Positions 1-8,254 of a stretch of 54,022 nt of DNA are shown here, piece by piece. The notes beneath the pieces are model-generated. The model did not search any database, had not been told where the DNA came from, and saw only the letters and a program-made list of their open reading frames with translations. The stretch is from Aneurinibacillus sp. REN35 (GTDB lineage Bacteria; Bacillota; Bacilli; Aneurinibacillales; Aneurinibacillaceae). Every line of letters begins with the position of its first letter. The stretch's first letter is position 1. A program made the position numbers and the translations under genes. The stretch spans positions 1-54,022 of the forward strand of contig NZ_JBFTXJ020000021.1 of assembly GCF_041379945.2 (NCBI RefSeq), written 5' to 3'.

Positions 1-149
1 AAGAAATCTTTTCGGGGTCTGTGATAAGGATCAGGCATTCGCTACAAAGCGATTCGTCACCTTCACAGATATATTTACTCGCACACATCGAGTCTCACTG
101 TTCAGTTTTCAAGGAACTTTTTTGTATGTCGCTTATCACTAACAGCGAC
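1..149 (-). ncRNA. rRNA operon leader (5' part; 16S gene lies beyond the left edge)
   Basis: Read on the minus strand, positions 117-101 carry a boxA-like antitermination block (GTTCCTTGAAAACTGAA) of the kind found before 16S genes and in rRNA spacers of Bacillus relatives. Just after the second promoter is a small hairpin (AGCGA/TCGCT, about 131-150). No mature 16S sequence is inside the window. In B. subtilis an rRNA operon also follows the pdaB region, so the context agrees. The call as an rRNA leader is inference from the boxA-like block, the tandem promoters and the context. Confidence 0.7.
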
Positions 150-155
150 TTTTAT

Positions 156-184
156 ATCTTATCAAACAACCAGTTAAAATGCAA
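156..184 (-). promoter_or_regulatory. rRNA operon promoter P2 (sigma-A type)
   Basis: On the minus strand TTGCAT (184-179) and TAAGAT (161-156) are separated by exactly 17 bp. Tandem promoters about 90-100 bp apart are typical of Bacillus rRNA operons. Confidence 0.5.
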
Positions 185-252
185 TACCATTTTTCAAAAA
201 ATGTTTTGCTTTATTCCAGAGGTTTATGTGCTGTTTTTCAGCGACAAAAAAT

Positions 253-282
253 AATATATCATATATTCATTTATTAAGTCAA
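253..282 (-). promoter_or_regulatory. rRNA operon promoter P1 (sigma-A type)
   Basis: On the minus strand a -35 TTGACT (282-277) is followed after 18 bp by a -10 TATATT (258-253). It lies just beyond the stop codon of the small gene at 288-506, in very AT-rich DNA. It is the upstream member of two tandem promoters. Confidence 0.6.
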
Positions 283-287
283 CACAC

Positions 288-506
288 TTATGTATACTTT
301 TTATTTCGTATATACTTAGAAAGTTCTTTAGAGGATACGAAACGGGAATACAGCTTAAATAAAACGTAATATCGCTGCTCCATGGCTTTACGTACAATCT
401 CATCTGTGCGATGATCACCAAGATCAAACAAAACCTCTTCAAGTTCTTTTCGAATTAAATATTGAACTTCTGAACACTCACGTGTTGAAAATAAGAATCC
501 CATCAT
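288..506 (-). CDS. Small conserved-looking protein of unknown function
   Basis: A 72-residue charged protein with no signal peptide or membrane segment. It looks mostly helical, with a run rich in Glu/Leu (RKELEEVLFDL) and a basic C-terminus. It starts with tandem Met codons, preceded at about 12 nt by GAGGAG. It lies alone between the SpoIIM-family gene and the rRNA promoters, on the same strand as both. I do not recognise the family. The ribosome binding site and lack of a better overlapping frame support a real gene, but only moderately. Confidence 0.5.
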   Translation of the reverse strand: MMGFLFSTRECSEVQYLIRKELEEVLFDLGDHRTDEIVRKAMEQRYYVLFKLYSRFVSSKELSKYIRNKKYT

Positions 507-582
507 CAGCAGTCGTCACTCCTCTATACCATATAGATATGGGATTATATTTCCAGTTTTTTATCTTCTTTATACCCTTTAC

Positions 583-610
583 TAAAGAAAAGCCACGACA
601 AAGCGTGGCT
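583..610 (-). terminator. Rho-independent terminator after the SpoIIM-family gene
   Basis: Perfect 7-bp stem AGCCACG/CGTGGCT (591-610) with a 6-nt loop. On the minus strand it is followed by TTTTCTTT. It lies 16 bp after the stop codon. Confidence 0.8.
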
Positions 611-625
611 TGACTTCTTGCAGCT

Positions 626-1282
626 TTATTTAAACACTTGTTTCATCATTTCCATTTCCTGCCCCATGAAGCTTTGAATCAACATTGGCGTAATTGTACT
701 TTCAATCACCGCTGCCAAAAACAGCATGACCACAACGCTCCCTACAATCAATGGTAAATCGCGAAGCAACTTGCTAAAATTCGCTTTCGTTGTACCTCTA
801 CGTTCTTTGACAAATAGGCTAACTAGCCAATCGTATGTTAAAACGCCCAGCCTAATTCCAATCGCGGAAGCGAAAATGATGGCACTAAGTTCTAGAATGC
901 CGTGTGGTAAAATGCCGGTCAAAAAGATTTTGAGCGGACTAATCCCACTTACTGCATACATTTTAAGCAGAAATCCAAGCAGCAAACCGTTTGTGATTAA
1001 TCCCATAGCAGGATATAGGCCAAAGAAAAAAATCCCAAGACCGATCATACTAAACGCCGCCATTACATTATTTTCAAAAATAACCCAAAACGTATAAAGC
1101 GGATTATTCGCTGCTCCAATATCGCGTGCAATGCGCTCGATACTCTCCATCATCTGCTTGACAAGCTGCTTGATCGTCTCTGCATTAGTATAACCCAATA
1201 CAATCCCGAGCAGCATAAGCACGGCAGCGATCCATACATAGCGTTTATTCTCACGGACAATACTCCCTAGTCTACGTACCAT
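626..1282 (-). CDS. SpoIIM-family (DUF95) integral membrane protein
   Basis: A 218-residue membrane protein with a short basic N-terminus, a first membrane segment at about residues 14-30, and several more hydrophobic segments between about 65 and 200. It contains the family signature around GILPHGILELSA, where the HG(I/x)xE pattern is typical of SpoIIM/DUF95 proteins. True SpoIIM takes part in engulfment with SpoIID and SpoIIP. This copy sits beside pdaB rather than in the usual spoIIM locus, so I call only the family. It is transcribed divergently from pdaB and has its own terminator. Confidence 0.7.
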   Translation of the reverse strand: MVRRLGSIVRENKRYVWIAAVLMLLGIVLGYTNAETIKQLVKQMMESIERIARDIGAANNPLYTFWVIFENNVMAAFSMIGLGIFFFGLYPAMGLITNGLLLGFLLKMYAVSGISPLKIFLTGILPHGILELSAIIFASAIGIRLGVLTYDWLVSLFVKERRGTTKANFSKLLRDLPLIVGSVVVMLFLAAVIESTITPMLIQSFMGQEMEMMKQVFK

Positions 1283-1435
1283 TTACCTGTTGTTCCCCTT
1301 TCCTAAGCAGCTTCCCCTTCTTGCATCATATCATAAATTCTTTTCTCGATATTCCTTTTATTCTACAAGCATATCCTTGTCTCACCTGCATACATATGTA
1401 ATGGACAAGGATGAATCCTGTTAGGAGGTGTAATT

Positions 1436-2194
1436 TTGTTTTGGATTGTAAACGCCAGACGTCTTAAGCAGTATCTTATCATTTTCACAGCCGCTTTATT
1501 CGCTATCGGTATCGCCTGGGCGGAGAGAGATAATATTTCAGTCTTCACATCGGGCAAGAGTGGTCCCAATGCTATTTACAAAGTAGAAACAAAGGAAAAA
1601 AAGCTCGCGCTCACCTTCGACATTAGCTGGGGAGAAGAGCGAGCCGGCCCGATTTTGGACATCCTTCAACAAAAGGGAGTTAAAAAAGCAACCTTCTTCC
1701 TCTCCTCCCCTTGGAGCGAGAGTCATCCCGATATCGTAAAACGCATTAAGGATATGGGGTATGAAATTGGGTCACACGGCCATAAGCATGTTAATTACAG
1801 CGGTTTAACTGATGATGAAATCCGCACGCAGATTAGTAAATCACACGAAATTTTAAAGGGCTTAACCGGAGCCGCCCCCACACTTATTCGTACCCCCAAC
1901 GGTGACTTCGACAAACGCGTACTCAAAATTGCGGACAAGATGGGCTACACAGTAGTTCAGTGGGATACCGATTCGAAGGATTGGATGAACCCCGGCACCG
2001 AACAAATTACTAAAAACGTCGTAGGTAAAGCTCATCCAGGTGACATCGTCCTCTTGCATGCCAGCGATTCTTGCAAGCAAACGCACCTTGCACTTCCTGC
2101 AATCATCGATCAATTACGCGGTAAAGGCTATGAATTCGTGTCTGTATCTGAATTGATGGCAGGCGCCAAAGTCGACACAAAAGAAGTGAAATAA
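1436..2194 (+). CDS. pdaB: Polysaccharide deacetylase PdaB (sporulation)
   Basis: A 252-residue protein with an N-terminal membrane anchor (about residues 12-28) and a NodB-type carbohydrate esterase 4 domain. Visible motifs are TFDISWG (catalytic Asp region), SHGHKH (metal-binding His pair), RTPNGD and the late LLHAS motif. The first motif has a single Asp where many deacetylases have DD, as in PdaB relatives. It starts at TTG with an ideal AGGAGG seven bases upstream. In B. subtilis PdaB is made in the forespore and keeps the spore cortex stable late in sporulation. The position next to kbaA and gerD matches B. subtilis. Confidence 0.9.
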   Translation: MFWIVNARRLKQYLIIFTAALFAIGIAWAERDNISVFTSGKSGPNAIYKVETKEKKLALTFDISWGEERAGPILDILQQKGVKKATFFLSSPWSESHPDIVKRIKDMGYEIGSHGHKHVNYSGLTDDEIRTQISKSHEILKGLTGAAPTLIRTPNGDFDKRVLKIADKMGYTVVQWDTDSKDWMNPGTEQITKNVVGKAHPGDIVLLHASDSCKQTHLALPAIIDQLRGKGYEFVSVSELMAGAKVDTKEVK

Positions 2195-2205
2195 CCAACA
2201 TAAAA

Positions 2206-2240
2206 AAAGCCGGGCGATTACTTCGCCAGGCTTTCGTTTT
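2206..2240. terminator. Bidirectional terminator between pdaB and kbaA
   Basis: The stem AAAGCC..GGCTTT with an inner GGCGA/TCGCC (2206-2234) sits between the two convergent genes and includes the kbaA stop codon. On the minus strand it is followed by seven T residues; on the plus strand by CGTTTTTG. Confidence 0.75.
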
Positions 2241-2814
2241 TGCGTAAAATACGATGCAGCTGCATGATCTGCCATGTATTACAGAGCAGGAGCGGAACAA
2301 TCATCATCGTCATTGATTTCAAATTATTTTCCCGCAGAGCAGGAATCCACTCTAGAATCGTTACAACAAACATAAAAAATATGGTCGGAATCCATGCCGA
2401 GCGATTTGTCGCCCGTACCTTCGCATAAGCCACGGCAACCGCGTACGCCAGCAGGCCCAACGGCAGCCATACATAGCTAAGCATGGACTCGTGCTTCGCA
2501 AAAATATCATGCCGCAGGACAACTAAATCAATAAAAACGAAAGCAATAATAATCACCTGAATCCCGTACCAGAGGCTTTTTCGTCTGAAGACGCTCAAAG
2601 CGAGATAGTTCACCGTCAAATAAGCAAAAAAACCCATTTGGCTTACCACACTGAACATCAGCCCGGCAATCAAACTTCCGATAACCCCCATACCAAAATT
2701 CGCAAACCCGCCGCTGGTTGTCTCCTGTCCAATAAGCACCCCTGAAATCACGGCACCCAATGCCCCGATCAGAAGCGTCGTATAAAAAAGAAAGGACCAC
2801 TTCCGTAATGTCAC
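2218..2814 (-). CDS. kbaA: KinB-signalling activation membrane protein KbaA
   Basis: An integral membrane protein with about six hydrophobic segments. I prefer the GTG start at 2814 (reads MTLRKWSFLFY), which has GGGGGT six bases upstream and gives 198 residues, the length I recall for B. subtilis KbaA. An ATG at 2892 would add 26 basic residues. In B. subtilis KbaA is needed for activation of the sensor kinase KinB, which feeds the sporulation phosphorelay. It is convergent with pdaB and divergent from gerD, as in B. subtilis. KapB, another KinB-pathway protein, is encoded at 42.7 kb. Confidence 0.85.
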   Translation of the reverse strand: MTLRKWSFLFYTTLLIGALGAVISGVLIGQETTSGGFANFGMGVIGSLIAGLMFSVVSQMGFFAYLTVNYLALSVFRRKSLWYGIQVIIIAFVFIDLVVLRHDIFAKHESMLSYVWLPLGLLAYAVAVAYAKVRATNRSAWIPTIFFMFVVTILEWIPALRENNLKSMTMMIVPLLLCNTWQIMQLHRILRKNESLAK

Positions 2815-2986
2815 CGCTCTACCCCCATGCTTGCTCTTTTTCCATTTTGATTGTACCAATCGCCCTATAAAAAAACCAGCAATTTCGCGCATTTGCCATA
2901 AAGCCCAGCACTACCAATATTCACCGACCTATCCTAATTGCTCAAAAAGGATAAACAGCTTCCTCCTTTCACATGCTAGGAATAGC

Positions 2987-2993
2987 CATACTA
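2987..2993 (+). promoter_or_regulatory. Possible sigma-G -10 element before gerD
   Basis: CATACTA matches the forespore sigma-G -10 consensus and lies about 25 bp before the gerD start. I could not find a convincing -35 element at the right distance. gerD is a sigma-G gene in B. subtilis, so the call rests partly on family knowledge. Confidence 0.3.
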
Positions 2994-3017
2994 CTTGAGA
3001 AAAGAGGGACGAATAGG

Positions 3018-3680
3018 ATGAAGGATATGATTGTTAGCACACGCTCCGCCCTTTCCTGCATTCTTCTGCTGATGATCGTACTTACCGGATGCGGTGGTGT
3101 GACTCAGCAAAAAGGGAAATCTGCCTCTTCCGATTACAACGAGACAAAACAAATGGTCATTGATATTCTAAAAACAAAAGAGGGACAAAAAGCTATTAAA
3201 GAAGCCAGCAAAGGTAGCAAAATGAGTACACAGAGTACAGGTACAGGCGGTGGACAGGGCGGCGGTGAGGAAGCCGGACAAATGCAGGCTCACGAGATGA
3301 TGCAGGACCCGAAGTTCGCCAGTTCGATGGCCAAAGCCATGGAAAAGGAAAATGAAAAAACCCTCAAAAATTTGATGAAAGATCCGGAGTATCAAAAAAT
3401 GATGCTTGATATTATGAAGGATCCAGATTATCAAAAAATGGTTCTTGAAACCATGAAAAGTCCCGCATATCGCCAGCAAACGATGAACGTTATGAAAGAA
3501 TCACTGCAAAGCCCTATGTTTCGACTTGAGATGATTAACATTGCCCAGAAAGCTCAGGAGCAGATGATGAAGCCTGAGCAGAGCAAGGGAAAAGAGAAGG
3601 AAAAGGGCGGCAGTCAAGGTGGCGGCGGACAGGAACAAGGTAGCAGCGGAAAAGGTGGCGGTGGTGGAGGAGGAAAATAG
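3018..3680 (+). CDS. gerD: Spore germination lipoprotein GerD
   Basis: A 220-residue secreted lipoprotein. A basic N-terminus and hydrophobic stretch end in the lipobox LTGC, so Cys would be lipidated at about residue 24. The core (about 90-185) has GerD-like repeats (KDPEYQKMMLDIMKDP, SPAYRQQTMNVMKESL). The start at 3018 places GAGGG nine bases upstream; an earlier in-frame Met at 2973 would put residues before a normal signal peptide. GerD clusters nutrient germinant receptors in the spore inner membrane. The last 35 residues are an unusual Lys/Gly/Gln-rich tail ending in a run of Gly, absent from the 185-residue B. subtilis protein. Confidence 0.88.
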   Translation: MKDMIVSTRSALSCILLLMIVLTGCGGVTQQKGKSASSDYNETKQMVIDILKTKEGQKAIKEASKGSKMSTQSTGTGGGQGGGEEAGQMQAHEMMQDPKFASSMAKAMEKENEKTLKNLMKDPEYQKMMLDIMKDPDYQKMVLETMKSPAYRQQTMNVMKESLQSPMFRLEMINIAQKAQEQMMKPEQSKGKEKEKGGSQGGGGQEQGSSGKGGGGGGGK

Positions 3681-3710
3681 CTACCTCACTTTTTATTTCT
3701 TTACACATAA

Positions 3711-3744
3711 AAACGGAAGAGGAGGCGTACCTTCTCTTCCGTTT
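3711..3744. terminator. Bidirectional terminator between gerD and salA
   Basis: An 11-bp stem AAACGGAAGAG/CTCTTCCGTTT with a 12-nt loop between convergent genes. On the minus strand it is followed by TTTTTATG. On the plus strand the T-run is short. Confidence 0.75.
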
Positions 3745-3749
3745 CGTAA

Positions 3750-4877
3750 TTATACTTTGATGCCCGCTTTCTGATCAACAGTTCTTGCTAATTCCATATA
3801 AATCTTGCCGATGTTTTCATGCTCCTGATACACAGACGGGCCGAATCGTTCTTCATCGCGCATCGGCTCCGGCTGACCCAGCGGAATTTGTACCAATACT
3901 TCACTCTGCAGCTCTTCTGCCAGCTTTTGTCCACCGCCGCTGCCAAAGATCGGATCCTTCTGCCCGTCTTTGTCAATGTAGTAGGACATGTTCTCCACCA
4001 CACCGAGAATCTCATGATTCGTACGAATTGCCATCGCTCCGGCACGGGCTGCCACGAATGCAGCTGTCGGATGAGGTGTCGTCACGATAATTTCCTTGCT
4101 TTGCGGGATCATCTGATGCACGTCAAGCGCTACATCGCCTGTTCCTGGAGGCAAGTCCAAAATCATATAATCAAGCTCACCCCAATGAATTTCACTAAAG
4201 AAGTTACGCAGCATCTTACCAAGCATCGGTCCGCGCCAGATAATTGGTGAATTATCCTCGACAAAGAAACCCATCGAGATAACTTTTACACCGAACCGCT
4301 GCACAGGCATAACCATATTCTCCACTACTACCGGGCGCTGAGTAATCCCCATCATATCCGGGACGCTGAAGCCATAAATATCGGCGTCGATCACACCAAC
4401 CTTTTTGCCCATACGCGCAAGGGAAACAGCAAGGTTAACCGTAACCGTCGATTTTCCTACACCGCCCTTACCGCTTGTAACAGCGATAAATTGTGTCTTA
4501 GAATCCGGTCTAAGAAGCGGTGACACCTGATCAAGACCTGCTCCATGTCCCTGTACCGTGCCATTATTCGGTGCAGAAGCAGAAGCCTGTGCATTACCGC
4601 CGCGAATCATAGCAGCGACACGCGCACGTTCTTCATCGGTCATCGCTCCAAAGTTTACCACTACCTGCGTTGCACCCAGCGCTTTGATCGCATTTTCTAC
4701 ATCTTCTTGAATCTTGACCTTCAACGGACAGCCCTGAATTGTTAAAATTACATCCAACTCTACTTTATCGCCATCAATCTTAATATTACGCACCATGCCC
4801 AACTCCACTACACTGCGGTGGATCTCCGGGTCTTCTACACCTTGTAATGCTTCTAACACTTTTTCTTCTGTAATCAC
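3750..4877 (-). CDS. salA: Mrp/ApbC-family P-loop ATPase SalA
   Basis: A 375-residue protein. The N-terminal MIP18/DUF59 domain (about 1-90) is followed by an alanine/asparagine-rich linker and an Mrp/ParA-type ATPase with the deviant Walker A SGKGGVGKST (near residue 137). The start is GTG with AGAGGTGA seven to eight bases upstream. The family carries Fe-S clusters (Nbp35/ApbC). In B. subtilis SalA also acts as a regulator of scoC and protease genes. It has its own promoter at 4913-4941 although cwlD lies just upstream on the same strand. Both names, Mrp and SalA, would be reasonable. Confidence 0.9.
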   Translation of the reverse strand: MITEEKVLEALQGVEDPEIHRSVVELGMVRNIKIDGDKVELDVILTIQGCPLKVKIQEDVENAIKALGATQVVVNFGAMTDEERARVAAMIRGGNAQASASAPNNGTVQGHGAGLDQVSPLLRPDSKTQFIAVTSGKGGVGKSTVTVNLAVSLARMGKKVGVIDADIYGFSVPDMMGITQRPVVVENMVMPVQRFGVKVISMGFFVEDNSPIIWRGPMLGKMLRNFFSEIHWGELDYMILDLPPGTGDVALDVHQMIPQSKEIIVTTPHPTAAFVAARAGAMAIRTNHEILGVVENMSYYIDKDGQKDPIFGSGGGQKLAEELQSEVLVQIPLGQPEPMRDEERFGPSVYQEHENIGKIYMELARTVDQKAGIKV

Positions 4878-4912
4878 TATAGTTCACCTCTTCGAAATGA
4901 CGTGCTCCCCTT

Positions 4913-4941
4913 ATTATACCATCCTGTTATTTTTCCTCCAA
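4913..4941 (-). promoter_or_regulatory. salA promoter, extended -10 type
   Basis: On the minus strand TTGGAG (4941-4936), 17 bp, and TATAAT (4918-4913), with TGG directly before the -10 (extended -10). It lies immediately after the cwlD stop codon, so salA can be expressed in vegetative cells independently of cwlD. Confidence 0.6.
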
Positions 4942-4944
4942 AGT

Positions 4945-5667
4945 TTATTGTACGTCTTCGACACTTTCCCCGGAATAATAACGAAGGATTCCTTGGTATA
5001 TCGCATTTGCCATCTGCTTCTGATACTGGGAGGAACTCATGAGCCTTGCTTCCTCCTCATTGGAGAGAAATCCTACCTCTACTAGTGCAGCCGGGCATTC
5101 CACAGTACGTAGGATAAAGATATCATCCGTCTTTTTAGCGGTTCTGTCTGTATTATTAATCACACGTTTAATTTCATCCTGAATCAATTGGGCTACTTGA
5201 CCGGACTGCTTTCGTGTAGGGGAATAGAATGTCTGCGCTCCCTTCCAGCGGGGTGAAGGTATCGCATTTAGATGGACACTGATTAATAAGTCCGCTTCCT
5301 TCTCCTTAATCATTCTGGCCCGCCTAAGCAGATCCTCCGTTTTACGTTTGCTTAACCCTTTCGTATCTGGGTTCGCCAAATCTGTATCAATTTCTCTTGT
5401 CATGACAACCAATGCACCGGCCTCCTGAAGAAAATCCCGCAGATACAGACTAATTGGCAATGTCACATCCTTCTCAATCAAGCCCTGCTTGCTCGCTGCT
5501 CCCCCGTCCGGACCACCATGCCCTGCATCAATCGCGATTACCTTTCCGGATAACGGAAGCGACCAGGAAGACCATGATTCATCATCCATAGGCATATTAT
5601 ATGTAAATAAGAAGACCAAAAGCATAAGAGCCCCTAGCCAGAACATGATTTTCTGCTTCAATGACAC
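4945..5667 (-). CDS. cwlD: N-acetylmuramoyl-L-alanine amidase CwlD
   Basis: An Amidase_3 family zinc enzyme that strips peptides from muramic acid so that muramic-delta-lactam can form in spore cortex, a step needed for germination. An N-terminal hydrophobic segment (about 6-24) is followed by the catalytic domain with IDAGHGG (first zinc ligand), SVHLNA (His ligand) and VEVGFLSN (catalytic Glu). I chose GTG at 5667 (240 residues, close to the 237 of B. subtilis). A TTG two codons later has better spacing to AAGGAG, and an ATG at 5709 would add a polar extension. Confidence 0.9.
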   Translation of the reverse strand: MSLKQKIMFWLGALMLLVFLFTYNMPMDDESWSSWSLPLSGKVIAIDAGHGGPDGGAASKQGLIEKDVTLPISLYLRDFLQEAGALVVMTREIDTDLANPDTKGLSKRKTEDLLRRARMIKEKEADLLISVHLNAIPSPRWKGAQTFYSPTRKQSGQVAQLIQDEIKRVINNTDRTAKKTDDIFILRTVECPAALVEVGFLSNEEEARLMSSSQYQKQMANAIYQGILRYYSGESVEDVQ

Positions 5668-5774
5668 CCGCTCCTTCTCTGTATGTGCTTTACTACAACA
5701 TATGTACAACCTCCCCGTTTATTCTTCTTACAGCCACTTTCCTCGACAATAGCTATATAGACATTTATGCCAAA

Positions 5775-5810
5775 TAGAAAGCGAGCTTCTCTATCGAAGC
5801 TCGCTTTCTA
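5775..5810 (-). terminator. Long hairpin after ybaK
   Basis: A 15-bp perfect stem TAGAAAGCGAGCTTC with its complement and a 6-nt loop, four bases after the ybaK stop codon. The T-run is modest on either strand, so termination could work both ways. Confidence 0.6.
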
Positions 5811-5814
5811 TTTT

Positions 5815-6258
5815 CTACAGGAGTTTTAGTTTGCGCTGTTTCCTTCCATAAGCCAGACCCTTACGAAACCATCTACGTGCCACATCTTCAGCTATAATGG
5901 AGATAGAATACAAGTCCCATTCTCCAAGGTGGCGATATAGCCGGTAATTGCTCATTAGGGAGTGTATCGTAGAGAGCTGATCTTTACTATATCGGCTTTC
6001 AATCTCTTCCGTTGTGTATCCTGCCTCGTACTGTTTACTTGCATCTACTCCCTGGAAAAAGCATTCCGCAATCATTTCACCCAGGTATTCTTCCACCAAG
6101 TATCGCTGCAATCTGGTAAGGTGCCGGATGGAGACTTCAATAATATCGATGTAGTATTGATGCACTTCTTCCCGATCAATCCATTCCAGCACCCGCTTAC
6201 GAACGCTTTCATCCCGTGTGCGCATATGCTTTTCAAAAGAAACAATGTTATTCTCCAT
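5815..6258 (-). CDS. ybaK: YbaK-like protein (DUF2521)
   Basis: A 147-residue soluble, strongly charged protein of unknown function. It looks all-helical, ends in a basic tail (GRKQRKLKLL), and has no signal peptide. Its length and position between rpsI and cwlD match B. subtilis YbaK. This is unrelated to the Cys-tRNA deacylase also named YbaK in E. coli. The rpsI terminator separates it from the ribosomal genes, so it probably has its own promoter between 6258 and 6340. Confidence 0.75.
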   Translation of the reverse strand: MENNIVSFEKHMRTRDESVRKRVLEWIDREEVHQYYIDIIEVSIRHLTRLQRYLVEEYLGEMIAECFFQGVDASKQYEAGYTTEEIESRYSKDQLSTIHSLMSNYRLYRHLGEWDLYSISIIAEDVARRWFRKGLAYGRKQRKLKLL

Positions 6259-6341
6259 GCGATCACCTTGCTTTATCTTATGTCTCCATTATAGGATTGC
6301 CTCTCTTTTTATCCGTTCATACCTTCCTACATGAAAACAGC

Positions 6342-6371
6342 AAAAAACCCAATCCATGATGGATTGGGTTT
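6342..6371 (-). terminator. Terminator of rplM-rpsI
   Basis: Stem AAACCCAATCC/GGATTGGGTTT (6345-6371) with a 5-nt loop, followed on the minus strand by a T-run. It lies 27 bp after the rpsI stop codon. Confidence 0.85.
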
Positions 6372-6397
6372 TCGTATCTGTATGAATGTCTCCAAAA

Positions 6398-6790
6398 TTA
6401 GCGCTTGGAGAATTGAGGCGCACGACGAGCAGCTTTAAGACCGTATTTTTTACGTTCTTTCATGCGTGGGTCGCGAGTTAAGAAGCCAGCAGATTTCAGC
6501 GCACCGCGCAGTTCTGGATCAGCTTCAAGCAGCGCACGGGAGATACCATGACGGATTGCACCCGCTTGACCTGTTGTACCGCCACCATTTACATTTACGA
6601 GCACATCGTACTTACCTTCTGTTTCAGTAAGAACGAGTGGTTGTTTTACGATCAGTTTCAATGTTTCAAGACCAAAGAATTCATCCATTGAACGTTTGTT
6701 GATGATGATTTGACCATCACCCGGTACGAGACGAACGCGTGCAATGGAGTTTTTACGACGACCTGTTCCGTAATATTGAACTTGTGCCAC
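6398..6790 (-). CDS. rpsI: 30S ribosomal protein S9
   Basis: A 130-residue protein with the S9 signatures [14 protein letters not shown] at the start, [15 protein letters not shown] in the middle, and the conserved basic C-terminus ending in QFSKR, whose terminal Arg reaches the P-site tRNA. It is second in the rplM-rpsI pair, 18 bp after rplM, and is followed by a terminator. Confidence 0.98.
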   Translation of the reverse strand: MAQVQYYGTGRRKNSIARVRLVPGDGQIIINKRSMDEFFGLETLKLIVKQPLVLTETEGKYDVLVNVNGGGTTGQAGAIRHGISRALLEADPELRGALKSAGFLTRDPRMKERKKYGLKAARRAPQFSKR

Positions 6791-6808
6791 GAATTTTCCC
6801 TCCTTTTA

Positions 6809-7246
6809 CTACCCGCGCAGTTCCCAGTTTTCAGGTTTTTGCGCTTGATGTGGATGTTCAGTTCCAGCGTATACATTCAGCTTTCCGATCAGTTTGCGAC
6901 CCAGACGGTTTTTCGGCAGCATGCCTTTAACAGCAAGCTCGATTACGCGCTCAGGCTTTGTAGCAAGCATTTGACCAGCTGTAGTTACTTTTAATCCGCC
7001 TTGGTATCCAGAATGGCGATAGTATTTCTTATCAGCCATTTTCTTACCAGATAATTGGATTTTCTCAGCGTTGATTACAACAACGAAATCGCCTGCATCA
7101 ACGTGTGGTGTGAACTCAGGTTTGAATTTTCCGCGAAGAATTGCTGCTACTTCACTGGCAAGACGTCCAAGCGTTTGCCCTTCAGCATCAACTACATACC
7201 ATTTACGCTCTACTTCGTTTGGCTTGGCCATGTATGTGGTGCGCAT
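6809..7246 (-). CDS. rplM: 50S ribosomal protein L13
   Basis: A 145-residue protein ([16 protein letters not shown] start) matching the usual L13 length. The start at 7246 has GGAGGGAAAATA before it. An upstream in-frame ATG at 7273 lies inside the leader and is not used here. It is transcribed with rpsI from a strong promoter at 7355-7384, behind a structured leader. Confidence 0.97.
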   Translation of the reverse strand: MRTTYMAKPNEVERKWYVVDAEGQTLGRLASEVAAILRGKFKPEFTPHVDAGDFVVVINAEKIQLSGKKMADKKYYRHSGYQGGLKVTTAGQMLATKPERVIELAVKGMLPKNRLGRKLIGKLNVYAGTEHPHQAQKPENWELRG

Positions 7247-7254
7247 TATTTTCC

Positions 7255-7352
7255 CTCCTAAAAAAGCGTGCATTACACGATTGTTCCGTTAACCTATATA
7301 TTTTAAAAACCAACACATTTCGGGGCATAGTGGGGTTTTAAAATACCGAATT
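7255..7352 (-). promoter_or_regulatory. Possible L13 ribosomal protein leader RNA
   Basis: About 100 nt of untranslated RNA between the promoter and rplM. On the minus strand it contains CACTATGCCCC and the block GTTAACGGAACAATCG just before a short hairpin (GCGTG..CACGC) and the ribosome binding site. It resembles the autoregulatory L13 leader of Firmicutes as I recall it. I did not fold or align it. Confidence 0.45.
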
Positions 7353-7354
7353 TG

Positions 7355-7384
7355 ATATTACTACACATCGGGTTACAAAGTCAA
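7355..7384 (-). promoter_or_regulatory. rplM-rpsI promoter
   Basis: On the minus strand TTGACT (7384-7379), 18 bp, TAATAT (7360-7355). It lies between truA and rplM, so L13/S9 expression is independent of the upstream truA operon. Confidence 0.65.
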
Positions 7385-7428
7385 GATAAAATTATACACC
7401 AGGTCGCGTTGACTGTCTGAGAGGATGT

Positions 7429-8217
7429 TTAATCTGCCTCGTATTCTACCTTCCAAAGATAGAGTCCGTGTGGAGGAGCTGTGATACCGGCAAGGTTGCG
7501 ATCTTTAGCTTCAAGCATTTTCTTGACATCTTCGATCTGCCACTTCCCCTTGCCAACTTCGACCAGCGTACCTACCATAATTCGGACCATATTATAGAGA
7601 AAGCCATTGCCTCGAAACGTCAACCAGATATCCTTGCCCTGATGCGGCAGTGCCGAATCGCGCTCATATTCGTCAATGCGGATCTCATATATGGTACGAA
7701 TCTTATCCTCCACTCTTGTTCGTACGGAGCAAAAGGATGTGAAGTCATGCGTACCAATTAAATAACTAGCAGCGGCTCGCATATTCTCTATATTGAGCGG
7801 AGTTTTAATATGCTGGGACCACTCGCGCAGAAACGGATCAGGAATAGGCTGATTCAGCAAACGATAGCGGTACGTCTTCTCTGTGACATGATAGCGCGCA
7901 TGAAAAGACATCGGCATCTCCTCCGCATTCAGGACAACGATATCATCAGGCAGGAGTGTATTCATGGCCGGAATAAGCCGGTCTGCTGGAATCCGACTGG
8001 TCGTGCGAAAATGCGCCACCTGTTCCCTTGCATGCACTCCAGAATCTGTACGTCCTGATGCTACGATCACCGTCTCATGCTGAAGCACACGATGAAGTAC
8101 TTTCTCGATCTCTAACTGTACACTTGGTCCGTTCGTTTGGCGTTGCAGGCCGTAATATGCCGTTCCCTGGTAGCCAAACGTTACTTTAATCTTGCGCCAT
8201 TCCAATGTACCCTTCAT
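7429..8217 (-). CDS. truA: tRNA pseudouridine(38-40) synthase TruA
   Basis: A 262-residue enzyme that isomerises uridines 38-40 of tRNA anticodon arms. The catalytic Asp is in GRTDSGVHA (about residues 55-63); VSFHARYHVTEKTYRYRL and GNGFLYNMVRIMVG are family motifs. The ATG at 8217 has a poorly spaced AGAAAGG. A TTG four codons later, preceded by GAAGGG, could be the true start. It is last in the ecfA1-ecfA2-ecfT-truA run. Confidence 0.95.
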   Translation of the reverse strand: MKGTLEWRKIKVTFGYQGTAYYGLQRQTNGPSVQLEIEKVLHRVLQHETVIVASGRTDSGVHAREQVAHFRTTSRIPADRLIPAMNTLLPDDIVVLNAEEMPMSFHARYHVTEKTYRYRLLNQPIPDPFLREWSQHIKTPLNIENMRAAASYLIGTHDFTSFCSVRTRVEDKIRTIYEIRIDEYERDSALPHQGKDIWLTFRGNGFLYNMVRIMVGTLVEVGKGKWQIEDVKKMLEAKDRNLAGITAPPHGLYLWKVEYEAD

Positions 8218-8254
8218 CCTTTCTCACAAAGCAAACCAAAGCTACCACCATTTT

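Noticed and set aside
726-1097. Plus-strand open frame of 123 codons inside the SpoIIM-family gene
   Set aside because: Antisense shadow of a gene with clear membrane-protein character; no ribosome binding site.
5678-5700. Sigma-E-like CATACAGA element before cwlD
   Set aside because: The implied start point would fall inside the ribosome binding site, leaving none on the transcript.
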